NCBI GenBank assembly: GCA_012514915.1
Contig: JAAYZJ010000295.1
Span: 1 to 6,533, forward strand
Direction: 5' to 3'
DNA: 6,533 nt
Source: Lentisphaerota bacterium
GTDB lineage: Bacteria > Verrucomicrobiota > Kiritimatiellia > RFP12 > JAAYLN01
The notes under the pieces are model-generated. The model was given only the letters and a program-made list of their open reading frames with translations. It did not search any database and was not told the origin of the DNA. The position numbers were made by a program, and so were the translations under genes. Below are positions 1 through 6,360 of the stretch, one piece after another. Every line of letters begins with the position of its first letter. The first letter of the stretch is position 1.

Positions 1-130
1 CCCGCACCCGCCGATCGGCCCATGAACCACTCGACCGCCGTGCGGACACCGTCCGAACGCGCTTGTGGCATGCCGTTCACCATACCCGAACGCCTGGAAA
101 AGCACAAGACCGCAACACGCCCAAATCGTC

Positions 131-159
131 TTGCAGCATCGCCGCGAGTCTGCCACAAT
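131..159 (+). promoter_or_regulatory. Candidate sigma70-type promoter with extended -10
   Basis: TTGCAG (131-136) and CACAAT (154-159) are separated by exactly 17 nt and each matches 4 of 6 consensus positions. The three bases before the -10 are TGC, fitting the TGN extended -10 motif. Transcription would start near 166, giving a leader of about 85 nt before the EF-G-like gene and probably driving all four genes. This is a by-eye match in GC-rich DNA and has not been scored. Confidence 0.45.
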
Positions 160-176
160 GATGCCCTTTCAGGCGG

Positions 177-206
177 CGGTCGCGTGCGCACGCGCGGCGC
201 TGACCG
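177..206 (+). other. GC-rich leader hairpin
   Basis: CGGTC at 177-181 can pair with GACCG at 202-206. Between them lies a 14-bp perfect palindrome, CGCGTGCGCACGCG, at 181-194. In the predicted leader RNA this could fold as a stem-loop about 45 nt upstream of the start codon. At the DNA level the palindrome could instead be a dimeric regulator site. In DNA this GC-rich a CG-alternating palindrome can also arise by chance. Confidence 0.35.
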
Positions 207-240
207 TGGCCGATTGCCGACGGACAAACGGACGTGTAAA

Positions 241-245
241 AAGGA
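241..245 (+). promoter_or_regulatory. Ribosome binding site of the EF-G-like gene
   Basis: AAGGA at 241-245 follows a short A-rich stretch. It lies only 2 nt before the ATG at 248 but 5 nt before the ATG at 251. The spacing favours 251 as the main start. The two starts differ by a single Met. Confidence 0.6.
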
Positions 246-250
246 CCATG

Positions 251-2290
251 ATGAAGAACATTCCGGTTGCTGATGTGCGCAATTTCACGATTCTCGGTCA
301 CAGCGGCAGTGGCAAGACCACGCTGACCGACGCCTTTGCCTACAAGTTGGGGTTGACGGACCGCCAGGGGGCCGTGGATGCCGGCACCAGCGTCTCGGAC
401 TACACCGACGAGGAGAAGGCCCGCAAGATCTCGGTATTCGCCTCGCCTTTCCTCGCCGAGCTGGCGACCGGTTCCGGGCGCCGCTTCGACCTGAACTTCA
501 TCGACACGCCCGGCTACATGGATTTCTACGGGCAGGTGATGGGGGCAGTGCGCGCCGCCGATGCCGCCCTGATCGCCGTCGATGCGGTCGGCGGCGTGCA
601 GGTCGGCACGAACCGCGCCTGGAAAACGTGCCAGGAGGCCGGCCTGGTCGCCCGCGGGTTCGTCGTGACGGGGCTGGACCGGGACAATGCCTCGTTCGAC
701 AAGACGGTCGAGGCGATCCAGGCGACCTTCGGGAGCAACTGCGTCCCGGTGATGCTGCCGGGCGCCCCGGGCGAGGTGATCGACCTGCTCGATGCCAAGA
801 GCTTTCCAGACGCCGTGGCCGCGCAGGCCGAGGCCATCAAGGGCGCGCTTGTCGAGCAGGCGGCCGCCACCGACGATACGCTGATCGAGAAGTTTCTCAA
901 CGGCGACACCCTCGAGGCCGACGAAATCGCCAAGGGGCTCGTCAACGCCGTCGCCGACGGGACGCTCTATCCGATTTTCGTCTGCCTGCCGCTGAAGGGC
1001 GTCGGCGTGGCCGAGACGCTCAACGGCATCTGCCGCCTCTTTCCATCGCCCGACAAGCGCGTCTTCGCGGATGACGCGGGCACGACCATCGCGGCCGATC
1101 CCGCCGCCCCGTTCGTCGGGCTCGTGTTCCGCACGGCGATCGACACGTTCGTGGGGCAGATCAACTACGTCCGCGTGATCGCCGGTACGCTCAAGCCCCA
1201 GATGGAACTCCTCAACACCACCACCGGGGCCAAGGAGATGGCCGGCATGCTGATCACGACGATCGGCAAGAAACAATCGCCACTCGACGCCGCCGGCCCC
1301 GGCGACATCGTCGCCCTGCCGAAACTCAAGGACACGCACACGGGCCAGACGCTGGCCGCGCCGGGCAGCACCTGCCGCCTGCCGAAGTTCGCCCTGCCGC
1401 AGCCCGTCCATTTCGCGGCCGTCACCGCCCGCACCCAGGTCGACGAGGACAAGCTGGGCGTCGCGCTGGCGCGCCTCACCGAGCAGTTCCCGACCATCCA
1501 GATCGAGCGGAACGTCGAAACCAAGGAGGTCGTCATCAAGGGCCTGGGCGACGTGCATATCGACGTGGCGGTCCACCTGATGAAGTCGCAGTCCAACGCC
1601 ACCGTTGACACCAGCGTGCCGAAGGTCGCCTACCGCGAGAGCGTGACGGGGACAGGCGAGGGGCACCACCGCCACAAGAAGCAGACGGGAGGCCGCGGCC
1701 AGTTCGGCGAGGTCTACCTGCGCGTGATGCCGTTGCCCGCGGGCGAAACCGACTGGTTCGTCAACAAGATCGTCGGCGGCGCGATTCCCGGCAATTTCAT
1801 CCCCGCCGTCGAGAAGGGCGTACACGAGGGGCTGCTGGCCGGCGCGGTCGCGGGCTATCCGGTCCAGAACGTCCGGGTCGAAATCTACGACGGTTCCTAC
1901 CACGATGTCGACTCCTCCGAAGTGGCCTTCAAGATCGCCGGCTCGCGCGCCTTCCGCGACGCCATGTCCAAGGCCAAGCCGGTTCTGCTCGAACCGATCA
2001 TGACGGTTCGCATCACCGTCCCCGACACCTTCATGGGCGCGGTCACGGGCGACCTCAACCACCGGCGCGGCCGGATGCTGGGCATGGACATGGCCGACGG
2101 GCTGCAGGTCATCACGGCCGAAGTGCCGATGGCCGAGCTGTTCCAGTACTGCGCGCAGCTCCGCAGCCTGACCGGCGGCCAGGGCGGCTTCGAAATGGAG
2201 CTGACCCGCTACGACATCGTGCCGTCCCAGATCGCGCAGAAGATCGCCGCCGAGGCGGCCAAGCACCGCGTCGAGCAGGACGAGGGCTGA
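251..2290 (+). CDS. EF-G-like translational GTPase
   Basis: A 679-residue protein with the complete EF-G domain order, close to the usual EF-G length of about 690. Domains: GTPase (about 8-265), beta-barrel domain II (about 286-370), domain III (about 396-465), domain IV (about 466-583, with HKKQTGGRGQFG at 475-486 and the tip loop YDGSYHDVDSSE at 546-557) and domain V (about 585-670). The P-loop is GHSGSGKT (16-23), as in the EF-G-2/TM_1651-like branch rather than the AHIDAGKT of canonical EF-G. G3 is DTPGYMDF (85-92), with Tyr where the catalytic His of EF-G and EF-Tu sits; Tyr is known in this branch. G4, normally NKxD, reads TGLD (140-143), keeping only Asp. G5 reads VCL in place of SAx (244-246). 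The protein probably acts on the ribosome in the cytoplasm, but is likely not the main translocase, which would be encoded elsewhere. The ATPase gene follows after 19 nt. The family is certain; the specific role is not. Confidence 0.92.
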   Translation: MKNIPVADVRNFTILGHSGSGKTTLTDAFAYKLGLTDRQGAVDAGTSVSDYTDEEKARKISVFASPFLAELATGSGRRFDLNFIDTPGYMDFYGQVMGAVRAADAALIAVDAVGGVQVGTNRAWKTCQEAGLVARGFVVTGLDRDNASFDKTVEAIQATFGSNCVPVMLPGAPGEVIDLLDAKSFPDAVAAQAEAIKGALVEQAAATDDTLIEKFLNGDTLEADEIAKGLVNAVADGTLYPIFVCLPLKGVGVAETLNGICRLFPSPDKRVFADDAGTTIAADPAAPFVGLVFRTAIDTFVGQINYVRVIAGTLKPQMELLNTTTGAKEMAGMLITTIGKKQSPLDAAGPGDIVALPKLKDTHTGQTLAAPGSTCRLPKFALPQPVHFAAVTARTQVDEDKLGVALARLTEQFPTIQIERNVETKEVVIKGLGDVHIDVAVHLMKSQSNATVDTSVPKVAYRESVTGTGEGHHRHKKQTGGRGQFGEVYLRVMPLPAGETDWFVNKIVGGAIPGNFIPAVEKGVHEGLLAGAVAGYPVQNVRVEIYDGSYHDVDSSEVAFKIAGSRAFRDAMSKAKPVLLEPIMTVRITVPDTFMGAVTGDLNHRRGRMLGMDMADGLQVITAEVPMAELFQYCAQLRSLTGGQGGFEMELTRYDIVPSQIAQKIAAEAAKHRVEQDEG

Positions 2291-2309
2291 CCGGCGGCCG
2301 GGAACTCCC

Positions 2310-3392
2310 ATGGCTGTTGAAATCCGGATCACCGATCTGGTCAAATCGTTCGGCGCGGTGCGCGCGGTCGACCAGGTGACCCTGACCATCGCGCCGGGCG
2401 AATTGTTCTTCCTGCTGGGGCCGAGTGGCTGCGGCAAGACGACACTGCTGCGGGCGGTGGCGGGGTTCCACCAGCCCGACGCCGGATCGATCGCCTTCGG
2501 CGAGCGTGAGGTGACGGCGCTGCCCCCGCACCAGCGCGGCACGGGGATGGTCTTCCAGAGCTATGCCCTGTGGCCCCACATGACGGTGGCGGAGAATGTC
2601 GCCTTCGGCTTGAAGGTTCGCGGCCTGTCGCGCTCGGCGACGGCACGGCGCGTGACCGAGGCCCTAGAACGGGTCCACATGGCCGACCGGGCGCAGGCCA
2701 GACCCAACCAGCTCTCCGGCGGCCAGCAGCAGCGCGTCGCTCTGGCCCGCGCCCTCGTGATCGAGCCCCACTGCCTGCTGCTCGACGAGCCGCTCTCCAA
2801 CCTGGACGCCAAACTCCGTCTGGAGATGCGTGCGGAAATCCGTCGCATCTGCAAGGAGGCGGGGCTGACCGCCCTCTACGTGACCCACGACCAGAAGGAG
2901 GCCCTGTCGATCGCCGACCGCCTGGCGGTCATGCGCGACGGACGTCTCGAGCAGGTCGGCGCGCCGCGTGAGGTGTACACCCGGCCGGCAACCGCCTTTG
3001 TCGCCGGCTTCATCGGCGAGGCGAACTTCCTGCCCGGCCGCATCGCGGAGCATGCCGGCGGCCGGGTGCAGGTCGAGACGGACGCCGGCCGCATCGAGAC
3101 CCTCTCGGCCGGCGGATCGGCGGCGAAAGGCGACCGCGTCACCCTCTGCATCCGTCCCGAGGCGACGCGGATCGGCCTGGGCGTGGGGCAGGCCAATGTG
3201 CTGGCCGGCGTGGTCCGGCAGACCGTCTATCTCGGCGAGGTCACGCAGCACGAGATCGCGCTGGACGTCCGCAAGGGGGCGGAGCCGCTGACCCTCCGGG
3301 CGCTCGATCTCGGCACGGCGCCGTCGGGCGCCGTCGCGGTCGGTCAACGCGTGCAGTGCGTGCTGCCCGTGGAGCATGTGGTCGTGCTGTGA
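2310..3392 (+). CDS. ABC importer ATP-binding protein (iron/polyamine/sugar type)
   Basis: A 360-residue ABC ATPase that would power uptake of a solute at the inner membrane. All motifs are intact: Walker A GPSGCGKT (37-44), Q-loop Gln83 in VFQSYALWPHMTV, signature LSGGQ (135-139), Walker B LLLDE (156-160), D-loop SNLD (163-166) and switch His193 in YVTHDQKEAL. Residues from about 235 to 360 form a C-terminal TOBE-type beta domain, with the typical IRPE motif (281-284). This places it with the FbpC/PotA/UgpC-like group of Fe3+, polyamine and sugar-phosphate importers; the sequence does not decide the substrate. The ATG at 2310 has GGGAA (2300-2304) 5 nt upstream. Its stop overlaps the start of the solute-binding protein gene, which marks the pair as partners. 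No permease is present in the window, so its membrane partner must lie elsewhere. Confidence 0.96.
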   Translation: MAVEIRITDLVKSFGAVRAVDQVTLTIAPGELFFLLGPSGCGKTTLLRAVAGFHQPDAGSIAFGEREVTALPPHQRGTGMVFQSYALWPHMTVAENVAFGLKVRGLSRSATARRVTEALERVHMADRAQARPNQLSGGQQQRVALARALVIEPHCLLLDEPLSNLDAKLRLEMRAEIRRICKEAGLTALYVTHDQKEALSIADRLAVMRDGRLEQVGAPREVYTRPATAFVAGFIGEANFLPGRIAEHAGGRVQVETDAGRIETLSAGGSAAKGDRVTLCIRPEATRIGLGVGQANVLAGVVRQTVYLGEVTQHEIALDVRKGAEPLTLRALDLGTAPSGAVAVGQRVQCVLPVEHVVVL

Positions 3393-5161
3393 AGCGCATC
3401 GTGATCATCCTGCTGGCGGCCGCCTTCATGGTGGCCCTGCCGTTTCTCTTCCGGCGTCCCGCCCCGGAGCATCGATGGCGCGAGACGGATCCAGTCCTAG
3501 TCATCGTCACGCCCCATAACGAGGCGATCCGGCAGGAGTTCGCCCGAGCCTTCAGCGACTGGCACGCGCGGCACTTCGGCCAGCCGGTTCGCGTCGACTG
3601 GCGGGCGATCGGCGGCACGACGGAGATCATGCGCTTCCTCGCCGCCGAGGCGGTCGGCTCGATGCGCACCTGGTGGGAACGGGCGGGACGGCGCTGGCCG
3701 GCGGCCGGGGCCGACTGGATGCTGGACCGCCGCTTCGATCCCGCGCAACCCCCTCCCGGCGGCGGGGACGCCGCCTGGCGCCTGCGGCGCGAGCTGTTCC
3801 TTGCCTTCCGCACCAACGACACCCCGGAAGCCGCCACGATGCGGATCGACCTGCTCTTCGGCGGCGGGGTCTACGACCACGACAAGGCCGAGCGCCAGGG
3901 ACTCACGGTGCCGCCCTGGCCCGACGAGGCGGCGGTTCCCGCCGGCTTGTTCCGTGAGGCCGGCGGACGCGAGCTGATCCCGGTGGGCAGCAGCGGGGAA
4001 ATCTGGCGCGGGCGCGCCTTCTTCGGCACCGTCCTCAGCACGTTCGGCATCTGCTACAACCCCGACCGCCTGCGCGACCTGGGCATCGCGACGCCTCCGC
4101 GCGACTGGGCAGACCTGACTGACCCCCGCTATTTCGGGCAGGTCGGCATCACCGACCCGACCAAGAGCGGCAGTGTCGCCAAAGCGTTCGAGATGATCGT
4201 CCAGCAGGCGTGTCGGGATGCCGTGCGCGGCGCGGGGTACCGCGACGACCAGGTCGATGCCTGGGAGGCTGCCATCGCGGCGGCGGATCTGCCGCACGGG
4301 CAGCTCCCCCCCGGCGTTCCGGCGGCCTACCAGCAGAGCATCGAGCGCGGCTGGGTGAACGGGCTCAACCGCATCCGTCTGATCGGCGCCAATGCCCGCT
4401 ATTTCACCGACTCGGCCGGCAAGGTCCCGATCGATGTCGGCATGGGGGCGGCGGCGGCGGGAATCGCCATCGACTTCTACGGGCGCTTCCAGGCCGAATA
4501 CACGCGCGCCCCCGACGGCGCCCCGCGGATGATCCATGTGACCCCCGTCGGCGGCTCGAGCGTCAGCGCCGATCCCATCAGCCTCCTGCGCGGCGCGCCC
4601 AACCGCGAGCTGGCGGTGCGCTTCATCCGCTTCTGCCTGGAGGAGGAGGGGCAGAAGCTCTGGAACTACCGCCCGGGCGAGCCGGGCGGCCCGCGGCGCT
4701 TCGCCCTGCGGCGCCTCCCCATCCGCCGCGACTTCTACCCCGACGCCGATCCCGTCCGCGACGCACGGGCGCGCGCGCACAACCAGTACACGAGCGACGA
4801 CCTGACCGACCCCGCCGTCAACCCCTACCGCCTGGCCGAGGCGTTCAGCTACCAGCCGCGCTGGACCGGCGCGCATTTCGGCATCCAGCGCGACCTCGTG
4901 CGGGCGCTGTGCCTCGATTCCGGCGACGAGCTCCGCGAGGCCTGGCGGCTGATCCAGACGCAGGGCGGCCCCGCGCGGCAGCCCGCCGCGGTGGCCTGGC
5001 TCGAACGCCTGCCGCAGACCCCCCACCCCGTCACCTGGCTGAGCGCCATCACCGCCCCCTACGCGCATGCCGACCGGATGGAGGTCATGCGCCTCTGGAC
5101 GGCGGAGATGCGGGCCAACTATCGCCACGCGGCGCGGGCCGTCGTCGCGGTTGCACCCTGA
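3389..5161 (+). CDS. Large membrane-anchored ABC extracellular solute-binding protein
   Basis: The GTG start at 3389 overlaps the ATPase stop by 4 nt (GTGA), and gives a 590-residue protein with a proper N-terminal signal: MKR, then a hydrophobic run at 4-21. The longer frame from 3356 puts Arg-rich residues in front and is unlikely. No lipobox Cys or clear AxA cleavage site follows the hydrophobic run, so it may stay as an anchor. The core looks like an Fe3+-type (SBP_bac_6/8-like) binding protein: GGTTEIMRFL (75-84), IDLLFGGGVYDHDKAERQGL (153-172), LSTFGICYNPDRL (216-228), WADLTDPRYFGQVGITDPTK (240-259) and GIAIDFYGRF (358-367). It is far longer than the usual 330-370 residues, owing to about 65 residues between the first two motifs and a C-terminal extension from about 430. 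Translation is probably coupled to the ATPase gene. The ligand cannot be read from the sequence. Confidence 0.88.
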   Translation: MKRIVIILLAAAFMVALPFLFRRPAPEHRWRETDPVLVIVTPHNEAIRQEFARAFSDWHARHFGQPVRVDWRAIGGTTEIMRFLAAEAVGSMRTWWERAGRRWPAAGADWMLDRRFDPAQPPPGGGDAAWRLRRELFLAFRTNDTPEAATMRIDLLFGGGVYDHDKAERQGLTVPPWPDEAAVPAGLFREAGGRELIPVGSSGEIWRGRAFFGTVLSTFGICYNPDRLRDLGIATPPRDWADLTDPRYFGQVGITDPTKSGSVAKAFEMIVQQACRDAVRGAGYRDDQVDAWEAAIAAADLPHGQLPPGVPAAYQQSIERGWVNGLNRIRLIGANARYFTDSAGKVPIDVGMGAAAAGIAIDFYGRFQAEYTRAPDGAPRMIHVTPVGGSSVSADPISLLRGAPNRELAVRFIRFCLEEEGQKLWNYRPGEPGGPRRFALRRLPIRRDFYPDADPVRDARARAHNQYTSDDLTDPAVNPYRLAEAFSYQPRWTGAHFGIQRDLVRALCLDSGDELREAWRLIQTQGGPARQPAAVAWLERLPQTPHPVTWLSAITAPYAHADRMEVMRLWTAEMRANYRHAARAVVAVAP

Positions 5162-5175
5162 ACCGGAGTCACGCC

Positions 5176-6177
5176 ATGCCCCACCCCCTACCCGACCTGC
5201 TGCGATTCGACGACGGCCGCCCCGTCGCGGCACCCGCCGACTGGGAGGCGCGGCGCGCCGAGGTCGCGAGGCACGTCGTTGACCTCCAGTACGGGCGTCT
5301 GCCGCCGATGCCGGCCGGGGTGCGTATCGAGATCCTCAACCGCTCCGGCATCCGCTGGCTGCCCAGCGGCGTCGGCTTCGTCACCATCCGGGTCGTGACC
5401 GAGGCGCCCGATTACGCGTTTATGCTCTACCTGACGATTCCCGCGGGCGACGGCCCCTTCCCCGTCGTCCTCTGCGGCGACGGCTGCTGGCGCACCATGA
5501 CGGAAGCGGTCACCCGGGAAGTCGTGAAGCGCGGCTACATCCTGGCGCAGTTCAACCGGACAGAGATCGTGCCGGACGTCGCGGCCGCGGGCAAGTCGAT
5601 CGGCCTGTACCGCCAGGTGCCGGATGGCGAATTCGGCGCGCTGGCCGCGTGGGCCTGGGGCTACCACCGCTGTGTTGACGCCCTGGCGCAGATCGAGTCG
5701 GCCGACCCGGCGCGCATCATGGTCATTGGCCATTCGCGCGGCGGCAAGACCACGCTGCTGGCGGGCGCCACCGATACGCGCATCGCCGTGACGGTCGCCA
5801 ACTGTTCCGGCTGCGGCGGGACCGGCTGCTACCGCTACCAAGGTCCCGACTCCGAAACGCTCGGCGTGATCGTGCGGAACTTCCCGCACTGGTTCTCGCC
5901 GCGGCTCAACGCCTACATCGGCCGGGAACAGGACCTGCCGTTCGACCAGCACTTCCTCAAGGCGCTCGTGGCACCGCGCGCCCTATTGACCTGCCAGGCC
6001 CTGGGGGATCTGTGGGCCAACCCGTCCGGCACGCGCATCACCTATGAGGCCGCACGTGGCCTCTACCGGTTTCTGGGGGCCGAGACACGCATCGCGATGC
6101 GCACCCGCCGGGGCGGCCACGCGCATACGATCGGCGACTGGCGCGCGGCCCTCGATTTCGCCACGCGGCAGTTTTGA
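5176..6177 (+). CDS. CE15-like alpha/beta hydrolase (glucuronoyl esterase-like), no signal peptide
   Basis: A 333-residue alpha/beta-hydrolase. The ATG at 5176 has GGAG (5165-5168) 7 nt upstream and sits 14 nt after the binding protein gene. Upstream codons in the same frame are a shadow of that gene. The nucleophile is Ser187 in GHSRGGK (185-191), close to the GCSRxGK signature of glucuronoyl esterases. Other family-like features are WEARRAEV with LQYGRLPP near the N-terminus (23-44), FPHWFSPRLNAY (236-247), LPFDQHFLKALVAPRALL (254-271), GDLWANPSG (277-285) and a probable catalytic His315 in GGHAHT. At 209-212, where many CE15 proteins have Glu before SG, this one reads NCSG, so Asp278 is the likely acid. 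CE15 enzymes cleave esters of glucuronic acid and are normally secreted; no signal peptide is visible here, so this one probably acts in the cytoplasm on a small imported ester. The exact substrate is unknown. Confidence 0.83.
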   Translation: MPHPLPDLLRFDDGRPVAAPADWEARRAEVARHVVDLQYGRLPPMPAGVRIEILNRSGIRWLPSGVGFVTIRVVTEAPDYAFMLYLTIPAGDGPFPVVLCGDGCWRTMTEAVTREVVKRGYILAQFNRTEIVPDVAAAGKSIGLYRQVPDGEFGALAAWAWGYHRCVDALAQIESADPARIMVIGHSRGGKTTLLAGATDTRIAVTVANCSGCGGTGCYRYQGPDSETLGVIVRNFPHWFSPRLNAYIGREQDLPFDQHFLKALVAPRALLTCQALGDLWANPSGTRITYEAARGLYRFLGAETRIAMRTRRGGHAHTIGDWRAALDFATRQF

Positions 6178-6183
6178 GCGGTT

Positions 6184-6210
6184 GAGTCGCCTGTTCAGGC
6201 GCGCCTCCTT
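6184..6210 (+). terminator. Weak terminator-like hairpin
   Basis: CGCCT (6188-6192) and AGGCG (6197-6201) flank a GTTC loop just 10 nt after the esterase stop. GAG (6184-6186) may also pair with CTC (6205-6207) across an internal loop. The following bases, CTTGTT, are only modestly T-rich, so intrinsic termination is uncertain. It is the best candidate for the end of the four-gene transcript. Confidence 0.3.
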
Positions 6211-6217
6211 GTTCGCG

Positions 6218-6360
6218 CGGCTCGCGGGGACGCTCGCCCTCCATTTCAAGAGACAGCCAGCGGTGGAGGCCGGCCGACATGGTGGGCGTCCCCGCGCCCC
6301 GGTCGCACAAGACGAAACGCAGGTCGTGCCCTGTGGGAGGGCGAGCGTCCCCGCGAGCCG
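6218..6360. repeat. Foldback element: 25-bp perfect inverted repeat with 93-nt spacer
   Basis: Positions 6218-6242 are the exact reverse complement of 6336-6360, a 25-bp arm with no mismatch and a spacer of 93 nt. The arm contains the core CGCGGGGACGC (6223-6233), whose complement GCGTCCCCGCG recurs in the right arm (6345-6355) and a third time inside the spacer (6286-6296). TGTTCGCG directly before the left arm and TGTTGCG directly after the right arm form an imperfect flanking direct repeat. The + strand translation of this region gives strings such as GRASVPASR, which I recall as products of spurious genes over dispersed intergenic repeats in PVC bacteria. It is probably a non-autonomous (MITE/REP-like) repeat. 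Short reading frames over it on both strands are not believed to be genes. Confidence 0.75.

Larger units (their letters stand above)
1..250. other. 5' intergenic leader region
   Basis: I see no convincing gene in this stretch. A + strand frame reaches a stop at 23-25, so the last few codons of an upstream gene could lie at the very edge, but seven codons are too few to judge. A minus-strand frame open from an ATG at 83 to the window edge is also possible but has no clear ribosome binding site. The rest holds the promoter candidate, leader hairpin and ribosome binding site listed separately. The EF-G-like reading frame stays open upstream to an ATG at 65. The residues encoded there (rich in Arg, Ala and Cys) do not resemble an EF-G N-terminus, which normally begins about ten residues before the P-loop. 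Confidence 0.6.

Noticed and set aside
1..83. Possible divergent gene starting at an ATG at 83 on the minus strand (begins MVNGMPQARSDG)
   Set aside because: The frame is open to the window edge and reads reasonably, but only about 27 codons are visible, there is no clear ribosome binding site, and chance open frames this long are common at this GC content.
22..273. An 83-codon + strand frame overlapping the start of the EF-G-like gene
   Set aside because: It has no good ribosome binding site, has Arg-rich low-information content, and overlaps the promoter candidate and the real gene start.
77..2542. An 821-codon open frame on the minus strand opposite the EF-G-like gene
   Set aside because: It lies antisense to a clearly conserved GTPase and part of the ATPase gene. 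Its translation is rich in Arg, Gly, Asp and Val with no recognisable domain, typical of a codon-biased shadow frame in high-GC DNA.
4210..5175. N-terminal extension of the esterase frame
   Set aside because: The frame is open far upstream but overlaps the binding protein gene and reads as Arg/Pro/Gly-rich noise. The ATG at 5176 has a good ribosome binding site and begins a family-like N-terminus.
3497..5233. A 578-codon minus-strand open frame opposite the solute-binding protein gene
   Set aside because: It is low in complexity and has no domain, while the + strand frame carries a signal segment and family motifs. It is a shadow.
6218..6360. CRISPR array or attenuator interpretation of the repeated core
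   Set aside because: There are only three core copies, in mixed orientation and without regular spacers, so it is not a CRISPR. No T-run follows the right arm, so a classical terminator is also unlikely.
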